From: JAGCJX01 sp045638645
GTDB taxonomy: Bacteria > Bacteroidota > Bacteroidia > Bacteroidales > UBA932
Direction of reading: 5' to 3'
Assembly (NCBI GenBank): GCA_045638645.1
Contig: JAZUBU010000017.1
Location: 1 to 56,936, forward strand
DNA: 56,936 nt
The position numbers and the translations under genes are program-made. Below the pieces are notes generated by a model. It did not search any database. It was not told the origin of the DNA and worked only from the letters and a program-made list of their open reading frames with translations. This document shows, in pieces, positions 1 to 8,191 of the stretch (position 1 is the stretch's first letter; every line of letters begins with the position of its first letter).

Positions 1-177
1 TACAAGGACCATAGGGCACTTGATAAGTTTGTAGATAATGAAGAATACAATATCAAGCGGGCTGTTGTTCTTTCGAATGACCGTGAGATTGTGGTTAAGG
101 ATAAGATTTCATATCTTCCGATATATTATTCTATGTTCTTCAAGCCAAGTACACCAGAAAGCATCATCATTCCATAA
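1..177 (+). CDS. C-terminal tail of a DUF4143-type AAA ATPase (5' end outside window)
   Basis: An open frame enters from the left edge and stops at 175-177, giving 58 residues. It ends with a charged stretch, then AVVLSNDRE, a Lys-rich turn and a final strand YLPIYYSMFF followed by about a dozen residues. Established knowledge: this layout (xxVLSNxRE ... xxYxPxYxxMFF) is the usual C-terminus of Bacteroidota ATP-binding proteins with a DUF4143 domain, whose tail carries a nuclease-like fold. Walker motifs lie outside the window and cannot be checked. Whether the upstream part is intact is unknown. Confidence 0.6.
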   Translation, partial: YKDHRALDKFVDNEEYNIKRAVVLSNDREIVVKDKISYLPIYYSMFFKPSTPESIIIP

Positions 178-638
178 GGATTTACCTGAAAACTGTTCAG
201 TCCCGATTCAGGGACACCTTGCTAACACACACAATTAAGCCTTGATTTGGTAGTTATGTGTCAAATTTGTTCTCGCAGTTGATCTCTTCTTCGGTATCGG
301 TGTACAGTTCCCCTGGAAGTATGCTTGGATATGCGAGCCACTGTCGTACTGACATTGTACCACGTCCTCCGGTAAGTATCCTTACCGTACGCCGTGCGGA
401 GGTAATAGAAGATTGCCGACTGACCGGAGAGAAGTGGGCAAGTGCCGCTTTAAATTATGTCATATACTCAATTATGGATATTTATCGGGATTCTTTGTAT
501 ATTTGAAGTCGTTATGTCTAATCTTAATGTTAAGTGATATGAAAGGCAATACTGTTCTTCTTGTATGCCTAATTGACTTATAATCTTGTATTTCTGATCA
601 GAAAAAATTAAATTTACACGAATATAATTCTTCTCCCT
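178..638. other. No supported gene (461 bp)
   Basis: Short open frames occur here but none has a recognisable family, a convincing start signal or coding-like composition. The stretch sits between gene fragments and is probably decayed coding DNA. A 5-bp inverted repeat (GTCCC/GGGAC) lies near 200-217; I attach no function to it. Confidence 0.5.
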
Positions 639-916
639 ATGAAATCGAAGATCATTGTAGTTGTATTGTTTGCTGCGTTATGTTGTTGCACACAGTCACA
701 TGCACAAAGTTTCCTTGAAAATCTCGGACAGACCATCAAGAAAGAAATTAAAAAAGAAGTTCATTGCTGTCCACATTTTTAGTGGACAGCAATGAGATGT
801 TCTATAAAACTAAAGCATACATCCCATTTGATACAGACTACATGCAACAACACGATAAAACCTTTACCCTTCGTTTAAAGGGAAAAACCATCATCGTAAC
901 TGTCGATAGACTATAA
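639..916 (+). pseudogene. Secreted-protein gene broken by a frameshift at a hairpin
   Basis: An ATG at 639 opens a frame with a clear signal peptide (MKSKIIVVVLFAALCC, then CTQSHAQS), a Lys-rich segment, and a stop at 780-782 after only 47 residues. A second frame from about 779 carries on to a stop at 914-916 with protein-like sequence (SNEMFYKTKAYIPFD ... KGKTIIVTVDRL). The join lies exactly at a perfect 13-bp inverted repeat (762-794). I read the two pieces as the ends of one secreted protein disrupted at the hairpin; the family is unknown. A genuine 47-residue secreted peptide followed by an unrelated frame is the alternative. Confidence 0.45.
762..794. repeat. Perfect 13-bp inverted repeat with 7-nt loop
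   Basis: CATTGCTGTCCAC at 762-774 is matched exactly by GTGGACAGCAATG at 782-794, separated by ATTTTTA. It carries the stop codon of the upstream frame and the point where the protein-like signal changes frame, so it is tied to the break in the gene rather than being an ordinary terminator; no T-tract follows. Confidence 0.7.
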
Positions 917-1060
917 ATTTTGATACCTATGCCTTCATCAAGACAGTATCGTCCCATAGCTTCCTTGATACTGCATCGGCCCGAAATCTCCTCCTGCGTT
1001 GATCTTCAGAAGGCTTGAAATAGGGTCAATACCAACGCTTCCTGCAAAGGCGTCACCCTT

Positions 1061-1333
1061 TCATATCTCAACACGGTCATGGAAGATGATAGGGTAGTAT
1101 GCGTTAGCAAAATGGATACTTCCGTCATACCCGTATCCTACAGCATCCTGAAGGGTTCGCTTGACAAATTCCGCATGTGCCTTTATCTCGCAGAAGTCTT
1201 GACGAGAACTCATGCGGGCCTCCTTGCTTGCCAGACCTTTGCCTTCCACGGTGCCAGAGGTGCGGAACTCTCCGTTCTGGAAATAAATTGTCCTGACATC
1301 CGGACGAGGACGCTCCAGATACGTGCCGTCCAT
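1061..1333 (-). pseudogene. Unidentified degraded reading frame
   Basis: On the minus strand an ATG at 1333 opens 90 codons containing tryptophan-poor but protein-like sequence (PRPDVRTIYFQNGEF, GTVEGKGLASKEARM, DAVGYGYDGSIHFANAYYP). Similar-looking sequence continues in other frames on both sides (upstream PEQLLEDW, downstream RYERVTPLQEALVL), which suggests a longer gene that has suffered frameshifts. I do not recognise the family. Its GC content is higher than that of the flanking AT-rich DNA. It lies opposite and between fragments of other genes, so the neighbourhood gives no clue to function. Confidence 0.3.
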
Positions 1334-1424
1334 CGGCTGCCGCGACAGCTCCTCCAGTCTTCCAGGAGCTGCTCGGGGAGGAATAATCTCTACGCTCGGC
1401 AGAAAGGTACTTGCTGCAATACCG

Positions 1425-1759
1425 GAAGATACTCATCCTAGCAAAAAATATGAAGTATCTCCGGTAAAAGTCGGTGCTTTCAAAGATGTCAATGCCGATG
1501 CATGGTATGCACAAGCCGTTAAGTGGGCCTTACCAGAAAGGAGTGTGTAATCGGGCTTTGGAAGTACATGGGTTCTCCAGACGGATTTTATGCAACCCAG
1601 TATCTGGAGGTAGAGAAACTCGAGAGTGATTTTGGAAGATCCATAGGCTGGTCGCACATGAACGGTGTCATGGGAGATACAGACCTACATAAATTCTCAC
1701 CTCAAAAGTCCTGCACAAGAGCACAGACCATCAACTATATTTATAGAGCATTAAAATAA
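1425..1759 (+). pseudogene. S-layer homology (SLH) domain protein, frameshifted 3' remnant
   Basis: One frame reads AFKDVNADAWYAQAVKWAL (from about 1477), the standard start of an SLH repeat. The continuation LTRKECVIGLWKYMGSP lies in another frame from about 1525, and the frame ends with CTRAQTINYIYRALK before a stop at 1757-1759, the standard end of an SLH repeat. The middle of the first repeat is missing at the frame change, so a small deletion plus frameshift has occurred. SLH domains normally bind cell-wall polymers; in Bacteroidota they are scattered and often sit at the C-terminus of secreted proteins. No intact 5' end is visible. Confidence 0.6.
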
Positions 1760-1766
1760 TACTGCT

Positions 1767-1913
1767 ATGAAACGACATTTCCTGCTTATAGCCTTTATTC
1801 TGTCTGTTCTTTTCTCTGGTATCATATCTGTTGCCAACGTAACAAAGGTAACCATCACTACCCAGGAACCGCTGGTAGGAGAAAAGCAATCGTTTAAGGC
1901 ATATCATCGATGA
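1767..1913 (+). pseudogene. Secreted-protein gene truncated by an IS3 fragment
   Basis: An ATG at 1767, seven bases after the SLH stop, opens a signal peptide (MKRHFLLIAFILSVLFSG, then IISVANVTK) and an immature start of a mature domain (VTITTQEPLVGEKQSF). At about 1897 the reading is replaced by transposase sequence and the frame stops at 1911-1913, leaving 48 codons. This is what remains of a secreted or surface protein; the family cannot be named from the surviving part. Confidence 0.5.
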
Positions 1914-2391
1914 CTGTGACAGGGTTGCAGTGGGACAGGAGATCTCCATGTCAATGCCAGCGGAAAGACTCATCAAGTTTCTTGAAAAGGTTATCTGGCA
2001 TAACGGAAAGCCAAAGAACATACGATGCGACAATGGACCGGAGTTCATCTCCAAGACGTTCCAGGAATGGTGCAAAGGCAACGATATAAACATCATCTAT
2101 ATCCAGCCCGGCCATCCAACTCAGAACAGCATAATCGAATGCTTCAACGGAAGCTACCGCAGGGCGGTGCTTGATGCATACTTCTTCTGCACTCTCCATG
2201 ATGTGCAAGAACTGACGGAAGCATGGATGACAGACTATAACGACTGCCGTCCGCATGAGTCACTGGACAACATGACTCCGATGGAGTATCGGGAGAAGAA
2301 AAAAGTAGGTTAAAAGGAAACTTACAAAACAGAAAAAAAATATTAACTGAAAAGTCTAATTATAGACTGTCCTAAAAAGGGGAAGATTACA
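1897..2391 (+). mobile_element. IS3-family insertion sequence, 3' fragment
   Basis: The fragment contains the C-terminal catalytic part of an IS3-type OrfB transposase (in frame to 2313) and the region after it. The sequence after the stop ends with TCTAATTATAGACTGTCC and a G-rich tail to ...GATTACA; IS3 elements typically end in CA-3', so I place the right end near 2391. The left end, OrfA and the first part of OrfB are missing, and I saw no left terminal repeat. The element is therefore a dead remnant that interrupts the preceding gene. Confidence 0.65.
1900..2313 (+). pseudogene. IS3-family transposase OrfB, C-terminal rve fragment
   Basis: About 138 codons remain. Visible landmarks of the rve integrase fold are IIDDCDR at the entry (first catalytic Asp region), the block IRCDNGPEFISKTF with the second Asp, and NSIIECFNGSYRRAVLD with the catalytic Glu, then the family's closing RPHESLDNMTPMEYR. 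The usual length of this protein is about 270-290 residues, so roughly half is lost. There is no native start codon; GTG or ATG codons inside could start translation but a functional transposase is not expected. Confidence 0.8.
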
Positions 2392-2840
2392 AATACTCTC
2401 AAAGATTTCCCAGCCATAAAGGCATACTTAATTATGGTAAATTGTGAAACAATGATTTTAAATATAGATTTATAATCAATATTCTCAATTGTTTTGAGTT
2501 GAACTGATAATATATTGTGACTTAATATAATTTATATTAAATTCGCAGTTGCATCTGTCAGAAAGAAGAAGAGATGCATACATAATAATAGAAAGCGTTT
2601 GGCTTTATTTCATACCAAGGAATCTGGACAATTCAAAAGTGGTGAAATAGAAGTTATTCGCTCAACTTGGCTATATCTAGAGTTCTGTGCTCATGCTATA
2701 GCAAAGTGTGAGCATTAATTTTTAGTTATCTCCACTTTAGGCAGTCCAGAGCCTCTTGGTAGGATAAAACTAAGTTGGCTCACACTTTCGTTGTATAATA
2801 CCAATTATTCCATCGGGCCATATGGATTGAGTTGATTTCC
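2392..2840. other. AT-rich intergenic region upstream of the FHA/kinase block
   Basis: About 450 bp with no supported gene on either strand. It separates the IS fragment from the first gene of the large same-strand block and so should contain its promoter, but I found no convincing TAnnTTTG box with a partner -33 element. The junction between dead DNA and the block is probably the left boundary of the functional unit. Confidence 0.5.
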
Positions 2841-3431
2841 ATGGGGAAATTGAATTACAGACAATGTATGCTTGGTCGCTTAAGTATAAGGGTGTACTTA
2901 GCGTTGCTTTTCTATTTATTCATCTCCAGTGTAGGATTTTCGAAAGGATATACTTCTGAATTATGCCAGATTGCAAGTTTTGTGGATTCAACCTATATGG
3001 TAATAGAATCTGTTGATAATCAAGGTGTTGAATCAGGGAAAATTGAAACATATATTCCATACGAAGTAGTCGGTAATACAATGAGGGTAAAGGGTTTTGT
3101 TAATGGTTTTGCGGCTGTTTTTACTTATGTTCCTTCAGCAGGTAATACAATATGTGCTCATCAGGCGGAGTATTATTTGGCAAATGGTTACATAGATGAT
3201 TCAGCGATCTCTGGATTCCCTGTTATTGAAGGGAAGATTTCGATTGGCAGTAGAGTTAAAGTAACGCTAAAGTTAGCCGAAGAAATCTTTGAAGATATTG
3301 AGATGGAAGTTGTGTCAAATGACCATCATCCTTTGGTATTTGGATATAGAATGTTTCCGAAAGAGATGTCCGTTACCCGAGACAAAGCCAAGAGATTACT
3401 CGTTATCAAGAAGAATATAAACAACAAATAA
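2841..3431 (+). CDS. Secreted protein of unknown family, first gene of the FHA/kinase block
   Basis: The product (about 196 residues from the ATG at 2841) has a basic N-terminus followed by a hydrophobic stretch (LALLFYLFISSVGFSKG), consistent with a signal peptide with a long n-region. The mature part is predicted beta-rich (IETYIPYEVVGNTMRVKGF, KISIGSRVKVTLKL) with no cysteine pairs or known motif. I chose ATG 2841 over an upstream TTG at 2832; a later ATG at 2868 would give a more usual signal peptide. It precedes the first FHA gene by 17 bp, so it is likely cotranscribed. Function unknown; an envelope partner of the signalling block is my inference. Confidence 0.6.
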   Translation: MGKLNYRQCMLGRLSIRVYLALLFYLFISSVGFSKGYTSELCQIASFVDSTYMVIESVDNQGVESGKIETYIPYEVVGNTMRVKGFVNGFAAVFTYVPSAGNTICAHQAEYYLANGYIDDSAISGFPVIEGKISIGSRVKVTLKLAEEIFEDIEMEVVSNDHHPLVFGYRMFPKEMSVTRDKAKRLLVIKKNINNK

Positions 3432-3448
3432 CCAAAAGTGATCATATT

Positions 3449-4087
3449 ATGAGTGAAATTAAAACAGTTTTTCCTAAAAACATTGGAAATTCTTTGAACC
3501 AAACATCCAGTGCAAACGAGCAGACCAATAAGTCTAACGGCAAAGCTATCATGGGATTTTTGTATTCTGTTTCAAAAACGGATTGTGGTGAATTTTGGCC
3601 ACTTTATGTGGGTTCTAACACCATCGGAAATGGATCAGATTCATCTATCTGCTTAAAGGAGAAGTCTGTATCTAAATCCCATGCGAACATTGTTGTCCGA
3701 AAAATGCAGAAGAATGGAGAAGACAACGGCATCTTTGTATTCATCCAAGATTCAGGATCTGAAAATGGTACCATGTTGAATGGAGTTACACTGGATTTAA
3801 ATCCGAAGGAATGTAAGAATGGAGACATTATTACAATAGGTGTCAACTATGAATTGTATTTTATCTCAATTGATCCGAATTCTTTGGGACTTTATCCAAA
3901 AAAAGAATTCAAATCAATGGAAGCGAAAAATGATTCGGGATGGATTTCTAATCCGTCACCCACTCCTGATCCTAATCCCGGAATGAACGCACAATTTGGA
4001 CCCAAAGGTACCAATCCGGGCATGAGTCAGTCTCCGTTTGATAGCAGTAGAAAGACAACGATGTACATGCCGAATAAGAAGCTGTAA
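3449..4087 (+). CDS. Soluble FHA-domain protein with Thr-containing tail
   Basis: 212 residues, no membrane helix. A single FHA domain lies at about residues 48-140: GNGSDSSICL (arginine of the classical GR motif replaced by asparagine), SVSKSHANI with the Ser/His core, and DSGSENGTMLNG with the pThr-contacting Asn. A Pro/Asn-rich linker (PSPTPDPNPGMN) leads to a short tail SRKTTMYMPNKKL. FHA domains bind phosphothreonine peptides. The Thr-Thr tail resembles the kinase target tail of GarA-type FHA proteins, though at the other end of the protein. The gene lies 2 bp before a Ser/Thr kinase gene, making it a likely substrate or adaptor of that kinase (inference). Confidence 0.8.
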   Translation: MSEIKTVFPKNIGNSLNQTSSANEQTNKSNGKAIMGFLYSVSKTDCGEFWPLYVGSNTIGNGSDSSICLKEKSVSKSHANIVVRKMQKNGEDNGIFVFIQDSGSENGTMLNGVTLDLNPKECKNGDIITIGVNYELYFISIDPNSLGLYPKKEFKSMEAKNDSGWISNPSPTPDPNPGMNAQFGPKGTNPGMSQSPFDSSRKTTMYMPNKKL

Positions 4088-4089
4088 AG

Positions 4090-5010
4090 ATGCAGTGTAT
4101 CGTGCACGAACCTAATTCAGCAAACATTTTTCTTTTCGTATCCGGTAGGTGGTATTGGTATGATTCATCGGTTTCACCACTAGGAGAAGGAGGAATGGGT
4201 CTTGTTTATTTAGGATTTGACTACGCAACTAACGAGCGAGTAACCGTAAAGAAACTTCGTTCAGAGCTTTGTTGCATACCTTGGATTAGAAATCGGGCAA
4301 AGCTGGAAGCATCCATAATCATTAATCATCCGAATTTAATTAGTATGATTGGATATTGTGAGGATAATGATGATTCAGGACCCTTGTATGTTTTGAGTAA
4401 ATTTATAAGTGGTATCACGATGGATGTATATGTAAAGGAAAGCTTGTCAAAGCTATCTTCATTTGCAAGAAGTCGCAAAATTGTAGAAGCTTTTCTTTCA
4501 GTGATTGATGGAGTGAATAGTTTGCATTCAAAAGGCATCGTTCACCGCGATATAAAGCCATCTAATATTATGATTCAAGATGGATACTTGCCTGTAGTCA
4601 TGGATCTGGGTGTAGCCAAAGCAGATTATTTTTTTGATGCACACATTACAGGGACAATCGGATCCCCGCCATATGCGGCACCGGAACAAATAGTTCCAGA
4701 TAATGTGGAAGCAGTGGTTGATGCTCGTAGTGATATCTATTCTCTAGGGAAGACATTGTATAACCTGCTAGATCTCGCTCAAAGTATAGAATCTAGCGGT
4801 TGTAGCGAAGAATTATTGGAAATCATTGGGAAAGCGACAAAGGAGAACCCTGATGAAAGGTATGATACCGTGAATGAGTTCAAAGAGGATCTGGAGGCAT
4901 ATTTAAAACTCAAGGACAAAAATGAAAACAACCTCAAAACTGTTTTTATTCTAATACTCGCTATCGTGGCCATGTTGGCTTTGCTAACCATAATATTGTT
5001 GTTAATTTAA
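4090..5010 (+). CDS. Membrane-anchored Ser/Thr protein kinase (Hanks type)
   Basis: 306 residues. Kinase landmarks: glycine loop GEGGMG (32-37), VAIK-equivalent Lys54, alpha-C Glu about 73, catalytic loop HRDIKPSN (152-159), metal-binding DLG (172-174, a common variant of DFG), activation-segment end APE (197-199) and SDIYSLGKTL. A C-terminal hydrophobic helix (about 284-306) runs to the stop, so the enzyme is tail-anchored with its catalytic domain in the cytoplasm and no sensor domain outside. All catalytic residues are present, so activity is expected. It lies between the FHA gene and the PP2C gene (1 bp gap), forming a kinase/phosphatase/reader trio. Confidence 0.92.
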   Translation: MQCIVHEPNSANIFLFVSGRWYWYDSSVSPLGEGGMGLVYLGFDYATNERVTVKKLRSELCCIPWIRNRAKLEASIIINHPNLISMIGYCEDNDDSGPLYVLSKFISGITMDVYVKESLSKLSSFARSRKIVEAFLSVIDGVNSLHSKGIVHRDIKPSNIMIQDGYLPVVMDLGVAKADYFFDAHITGTIGSPPYAAPEQIVPDNVEAVVDARSDIYSLGKTLYNLLDLAQSIESSGCSEELLEIIGKATKENPDERYDTVNEFKEDLEAYLKLKDKNENNLKTVFILILAIVAMLALLTIILLLI

Positions 5011-5011
5011 A

Positions 5012-6019
5012 ATGTCATTACAAATAGATTCCTCACTGCGTTTACGCGGATATATTGAGTCTGAGATAGGGGGAAGATCAGAAAATCAAGACTCGGCCGG
5101 TGCAATGGATACTGCATTGGGTAGTGTTGTTGTTGTTTGTGATGGAATGGGGGGGATGAATGGAGGCAAGACTGCATCTATGCTGGCTGTTCAAACAATC
5201 ATTGATGACATTGCAGAAGCAAAGGCAGAAGAATCGCCGGAAGATGTTTTAATGAGGGCTTTTCAACATGCCAATCAAAAAATTATCGAGGCATCGATTG
5301 CCGATCCAGAACTTCAAGGTATGGGTACGACTGCAACTGCTTTGATCATTAACAAACATTGTGCAACGGTGGCTCATATTGGAGATACTAGAATATACCA
5401 GTTTCGAGGTAAGCGAAAAGTTTTTAGAACGGCAGATCACTCACTGGTATTCCAACTGGTTGCACAGGAGGTTTTGACGGAGGAACAGGCACGTCAATCT
5501 TCGAATTCGAACATTATCCTGAAGGCATTGGGTGTAGACCAAAAGGCAGTCCCGGATATATCCGTTTTGCCGTTTCTTAAAGGAGATCGCTTTGTTTTGT
5601 GTACGGATGGTTTTTGGGGAGCATTCCCGGAACCAGACTTCATCAAACAGATTACCCCCAAAGGGAATTTGAATAACCTGCTTTGGGAAGTAAGTAAGTC
5701 CATTAATCAGGTCGGAATGGCTAGTGGGGGTGGACATGACAATTACACCGCCGCTGTTGTTGATGTATCATTTGAATCTATAATTAAACCCCGTATGAGT
5801 AAACGTAATAAAATAATCCTTGCCATATTGACAATCTTTTTGCTGATAAGTATGTTTTTCAATTATCATGCTTTAGTGAAAATTGATAGAGAGTCATCAA
5901 AATTGGATATAGCTTTCGAATATGCTAAAGAACTATCTGTTAGTGCAGATACAACTATGTATACAAAAAACCAGAAATCTTTTATGGAGGCATTTAGAAC
6001 CTACAGAGATACATTATGA
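5012..6019 (+). CDS. PP2C-family Ser/Thr phosphatase, membrane anchored
   Basis: 335 residues. PP2C metal-ligand motifs are complete: RSENQDS (Asp27), VVVCDGMGG (Asp44, Gly45), GMGTTAT, HIGDTRIY, LCTDGFW and GHDNYTAAVV near residue 245. A single hydrophobic helix at about 263-285 is followed by about 50 residues that would lie outside the inner membrane. It should remove phosphate from Thr/Ser on the FHA proteins and kinases of this block (inference from context). Start ATG 5012 follows the kinase stop by one base, and its own stop overlaps the next gene by 4 bp, so the three are translationally coupled. Confidence 0.92.
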   Translation: MSLQIDSSLRLRGYIESEIGGRSENQDSAGAMDTALGSVVVVCDGMGGMNGGKTASMLAVQTIIDDIAEAKAEESPEDVLMRAFQHANQKIIEASIADPELQGMGTTATALIINKHCATVAHIGDTRIYQFRGKRKVFRTADHSLVFQLVAQEVLTEEQARQSSNSNIILKALGVDQKAVPDISVLPFLKGDRFVLCTDGFWGAFPEPDFIKQITPKGNLNNLLWEVSKSINQVGMASGGGHDNYTAAVVDVSFESIIKPRMSKRNKIILAILTIFLLISMFFNYHALVKIDRESSKLDIAFEYAKELSVSADTTMYTKNQKSFMEAFRTYRDTL

Positions 6020-6657
6020 AAAATATCTATTCTATCGGTAGGGACACTTCCTGTGATATCATCCTTGACGATGATAGCCATCTAATTAGTCGTGTCCATG
6101 CATATCTGAGAGTGTTACCCAAAGGAGACTATGTGATTATTGATCAGAGTTTGAATGGAACCTTTGTTAACGGAATCCGGATTAATTCAGGAGTTGAAGT
6201 ACCTATCTCTCGGATTGATGATGTTTCATTTGCTCAAGTAGCTTATCTGGATTGGGATCTAGTCCCTGATATCAAACGGAGAAATAGAAAAATTCGTCGT
6301 ATTCTTATCGGAGCCTTTCTAGGTCTGGGGATAGCTTTAGGATGTGGATACTTTTTATTAAGGAATCCGGAACATGTTCAAGTGCACAATGTTGTCAATT
6401 GTGATTCATTGGAGAATCGGTTTCCCGATACTGTCAGAACAGTTGTTATTAAAACGGGAAAGGGGAAGGATGAAAATAGCGAGAAATCCCCCATTTACTT
6501 TCCGGATCCGAGAAGGAAAAAGCAAAAGCCAAAAAAGAGAGATACAGATGAATCTCACAATCAGGAAATAGTAATAAATCCTGATACCGCGACTGTTAAG
6601 AAGGATACTACAATGATTGATACTGTAAAAACGAAAATAATTGATCCAATTTATTAA
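6016..6657 (+). CDS. FHA-domain protein with single membrane helix and charged periplasmic tail
   Basis: 213 residues. FHA domain at about 1-75: YSIGRDTSCDI, LISRVHAYL and LNGTFVNGIRI match the consensus GR, SxxH and NGT/N positions. A helix (RILIGAFLGLGIALGCGY, about 94-113) spans the membrane. The remaining ~100 residues are rich in Lys, Asp and Pro (DPRRKKQKPKKRDTDE) and probably disordered in the periplasm, where they could touch peptidoglycan or a partner. The gene overlaps the phosphatase stop (ATGA) and is followed after 11 bp by the protease gene. It looks like a phospho-reader that couples cytoplasm to envelope. Confidence 0.85.
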   Translation: MKNIYSIGRDTSCDIILDDDSHLISRVHAYLRVLPKGDYVIIDQSLNGTFVNGIRINSGVEVPISRIDDVSFAQVAYLDWDLVPDIKRRNRKIRRILIGAFLGLGIALGCGYFLLRNPEHVQVHNVVNCDSLENRFPDTVRTVVIKTGKGKDENSEKSPIYFPDPRRKKQKPKKRDTDESHNQEIVINPDTATVKKDTTMIDTVKTKIIDPIY

Positions 6658-6668
6658 AACTTAAGCAT

Positions 6669-8186
6669 ATGAAAATTACTGTTATTGGACGCAATGTTTA
6701 CGAATCTGACATCGTTCTTCAAAGTGATTATGTTAGTAATTATCATGCAGAAATTATTCAGCTTGATAATGGAGAAATGTTCATCGTGGATAAGAGTTCA
6801 AATGGAACTTTTGTGAATGATCAACGGCTGACACCTGGTAAAGAGGTGCCATTACATCGTGGCGATAAAGTGTTTTTTGCCGATGTTCCGTTTGATTGGA
6901 CACAACTTCCTCAAAATAATTTGCCTGAGGGAGTTAAGAAAGTCATAAATATTGGCTCTCATTACATGAATGATGTTTCTATTCAAGGATCCAATGTGAG
7001 TCGCTTTCATGCTTCAATTCGTTTGATGCGTGATGGAAAATATTATCTCTACGATAATAGTAAAAATGGAACCAGTGTCAACGGTAAAAGAATTCAAAAG
7101 GAAAAACCTTTTCTCTTGAAGAGTACTGATACGATCTCATGTGGGGGAGTACCGGTGAAAAATCCGGTACCTAAAAAGTTGCCTTGGAGAATTATTGGTA
7201 GTATTATCGCGGCAGCATGTATTCTGATAGGGGCTGTTTTCGCATATTTACGTTATATTGACAAATCAGATACTCAATTGGCTAAAATGTACGCAAAGTC
7301 AGTTGTTCTGATGCATTGTAGTTACTATTTTGAGGTAGAGTGTGGAACATTGGATATTTCTGATTTGCCTGATCCGGATTCATACAATGAGCGGACACAG
7401 AAGTTCACGGACCGTATGAGTAAGAAGTTCGTTGTTGTCGACGATGCTATTGTAGAATATAATGGTGATAATGGGCATGTTGTAGATGCAACGGGTTTCT
7501 TTATTGGTAAAAATGGTCATATTGTGACTAATCGACATGTTGCTCGCCCGTGGGAAACACGTTACGTATCTTATGGCTCAGGTAATGATGTATCTATTAT
7601 GACAGCCGCTGAAGATTTCTACCGTTCCAAACTGAATAAGTTGTATGAAATAGGTTATACAGCAGCACTTCAATATATTTCGCAAGTTAAAATCAAGGGT
7701 GTCCTAGAAAATGCCATCATTGTACCCAACGGTGAATATGTTGATATAAAAAGTGCCTATAACTGCCAGGAATTGGCATGTGGATTAAATGAAGGTGAAG
7801 ATTTGGCAATCTTTAAAATCAGATCAAATACCTTGCCTCAAGGTGTAACATACATACCTATCAATAAAATCAAAGCGATAGATCCGGTACAAGGTTTACC
7901 TGTGGTTACTATTGGTTTCCCCTTTGGAACAGCAATGCAGAACATTCAAGAAACTCAGTTGCAAGCGAACCTGGCATCGGGTGTGGTCTCAAGTAATACA
8001 AAGAATTATTCATTTGGATTAACCGCAGTATCATTCCATGGCGCAAGTGGTTCTCCTGTATTTGATAGAAAGGGCAATTTGATTGGAGTACTCAATGCGG
8101 GTATTGATTTTTCACAAGGTTTCAATTTTGCGATTCGTTCTGAATATTTGCTGAACTTGATGAGCCGCGCTGGTCTGAGTAAATAA
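6669..8186 (+). CDS. Tandem-FHA transmembrane trypsin-like serine protease
   Basis: 505 residues. FHA1 (about 1-75): IGRNVYESDI, VSNYHAEI, SSNGTFVND. FHA2 (about 92-160): IGSHYMNDVSI, VSRFHASI, SKNGTSVNGKR. A helix at about 174-195 crosses the inner membrane. The C-terminal half is a trypsin/DegP-like protease: GHIVTNRHVA (His290), EGEDLAIF (Asp378) and HGASGSPVF (Ser462), so the triad is complete. Topology predicts phosphothreonine binding inside and proteolysis in the periplasm. No PDZ domain is visible. FHA1 has Asn-Tyr-His in place of Ser-x-x-His spacing (SNYH), but the core is kept. Phospho-binding may gate the outer protease; this is inference. Confidence 0.88.
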   Translation: MKITVIGRNVYESDIVLQSDYVSNYHAEIIQLDNGEMFIVDKSSNGTFVNDQRLTPGKEVPLHRGDKVFFADVPFDWTQLPQNNLPEGVKKVINIGSHYMNDVSIQGSNVSRFHASIRLMRDGKYYLYDNSKNGTSVNGKRIQKEKPFLLKSTDTISCGGVPVKNPVPKKLPWRIIGSIIAAACILIGAVFAYLRYIDKSDTQLAKMYAKSVVLMHCSYYFEVECGTLDISDLPDPDSYNERTQKFTDRMSKKFVVVDDAIVEYNGDNGHVVDATGFFIGKNGHIVTNRHVARPWETRYVSYGSGNDVSIMTAAEDFYRSKLNKLYEIGYTAALQYISQVKIKGVLENAIIVPNGEYVDIKSAYNCQELACGLNEGEDLAIFKIRSNTLPQGVTYIPINKIKAIDPVQGLPVVTIGFPFGTAMQNIQETQLQANLASGVVSSNTKNYSFGLTAVSFHGASGSPVFDRKGNLIGVLNAGIDFSQGFNFAIRSEYLLNLMSRAGLSK

Positions 8187-8191
8187 AGGAT

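Noticed and set aside
258..506. Small gene at 258-506
   Set aside because: No signal peptide, family or start signal; its neighbours are decayed fragments.
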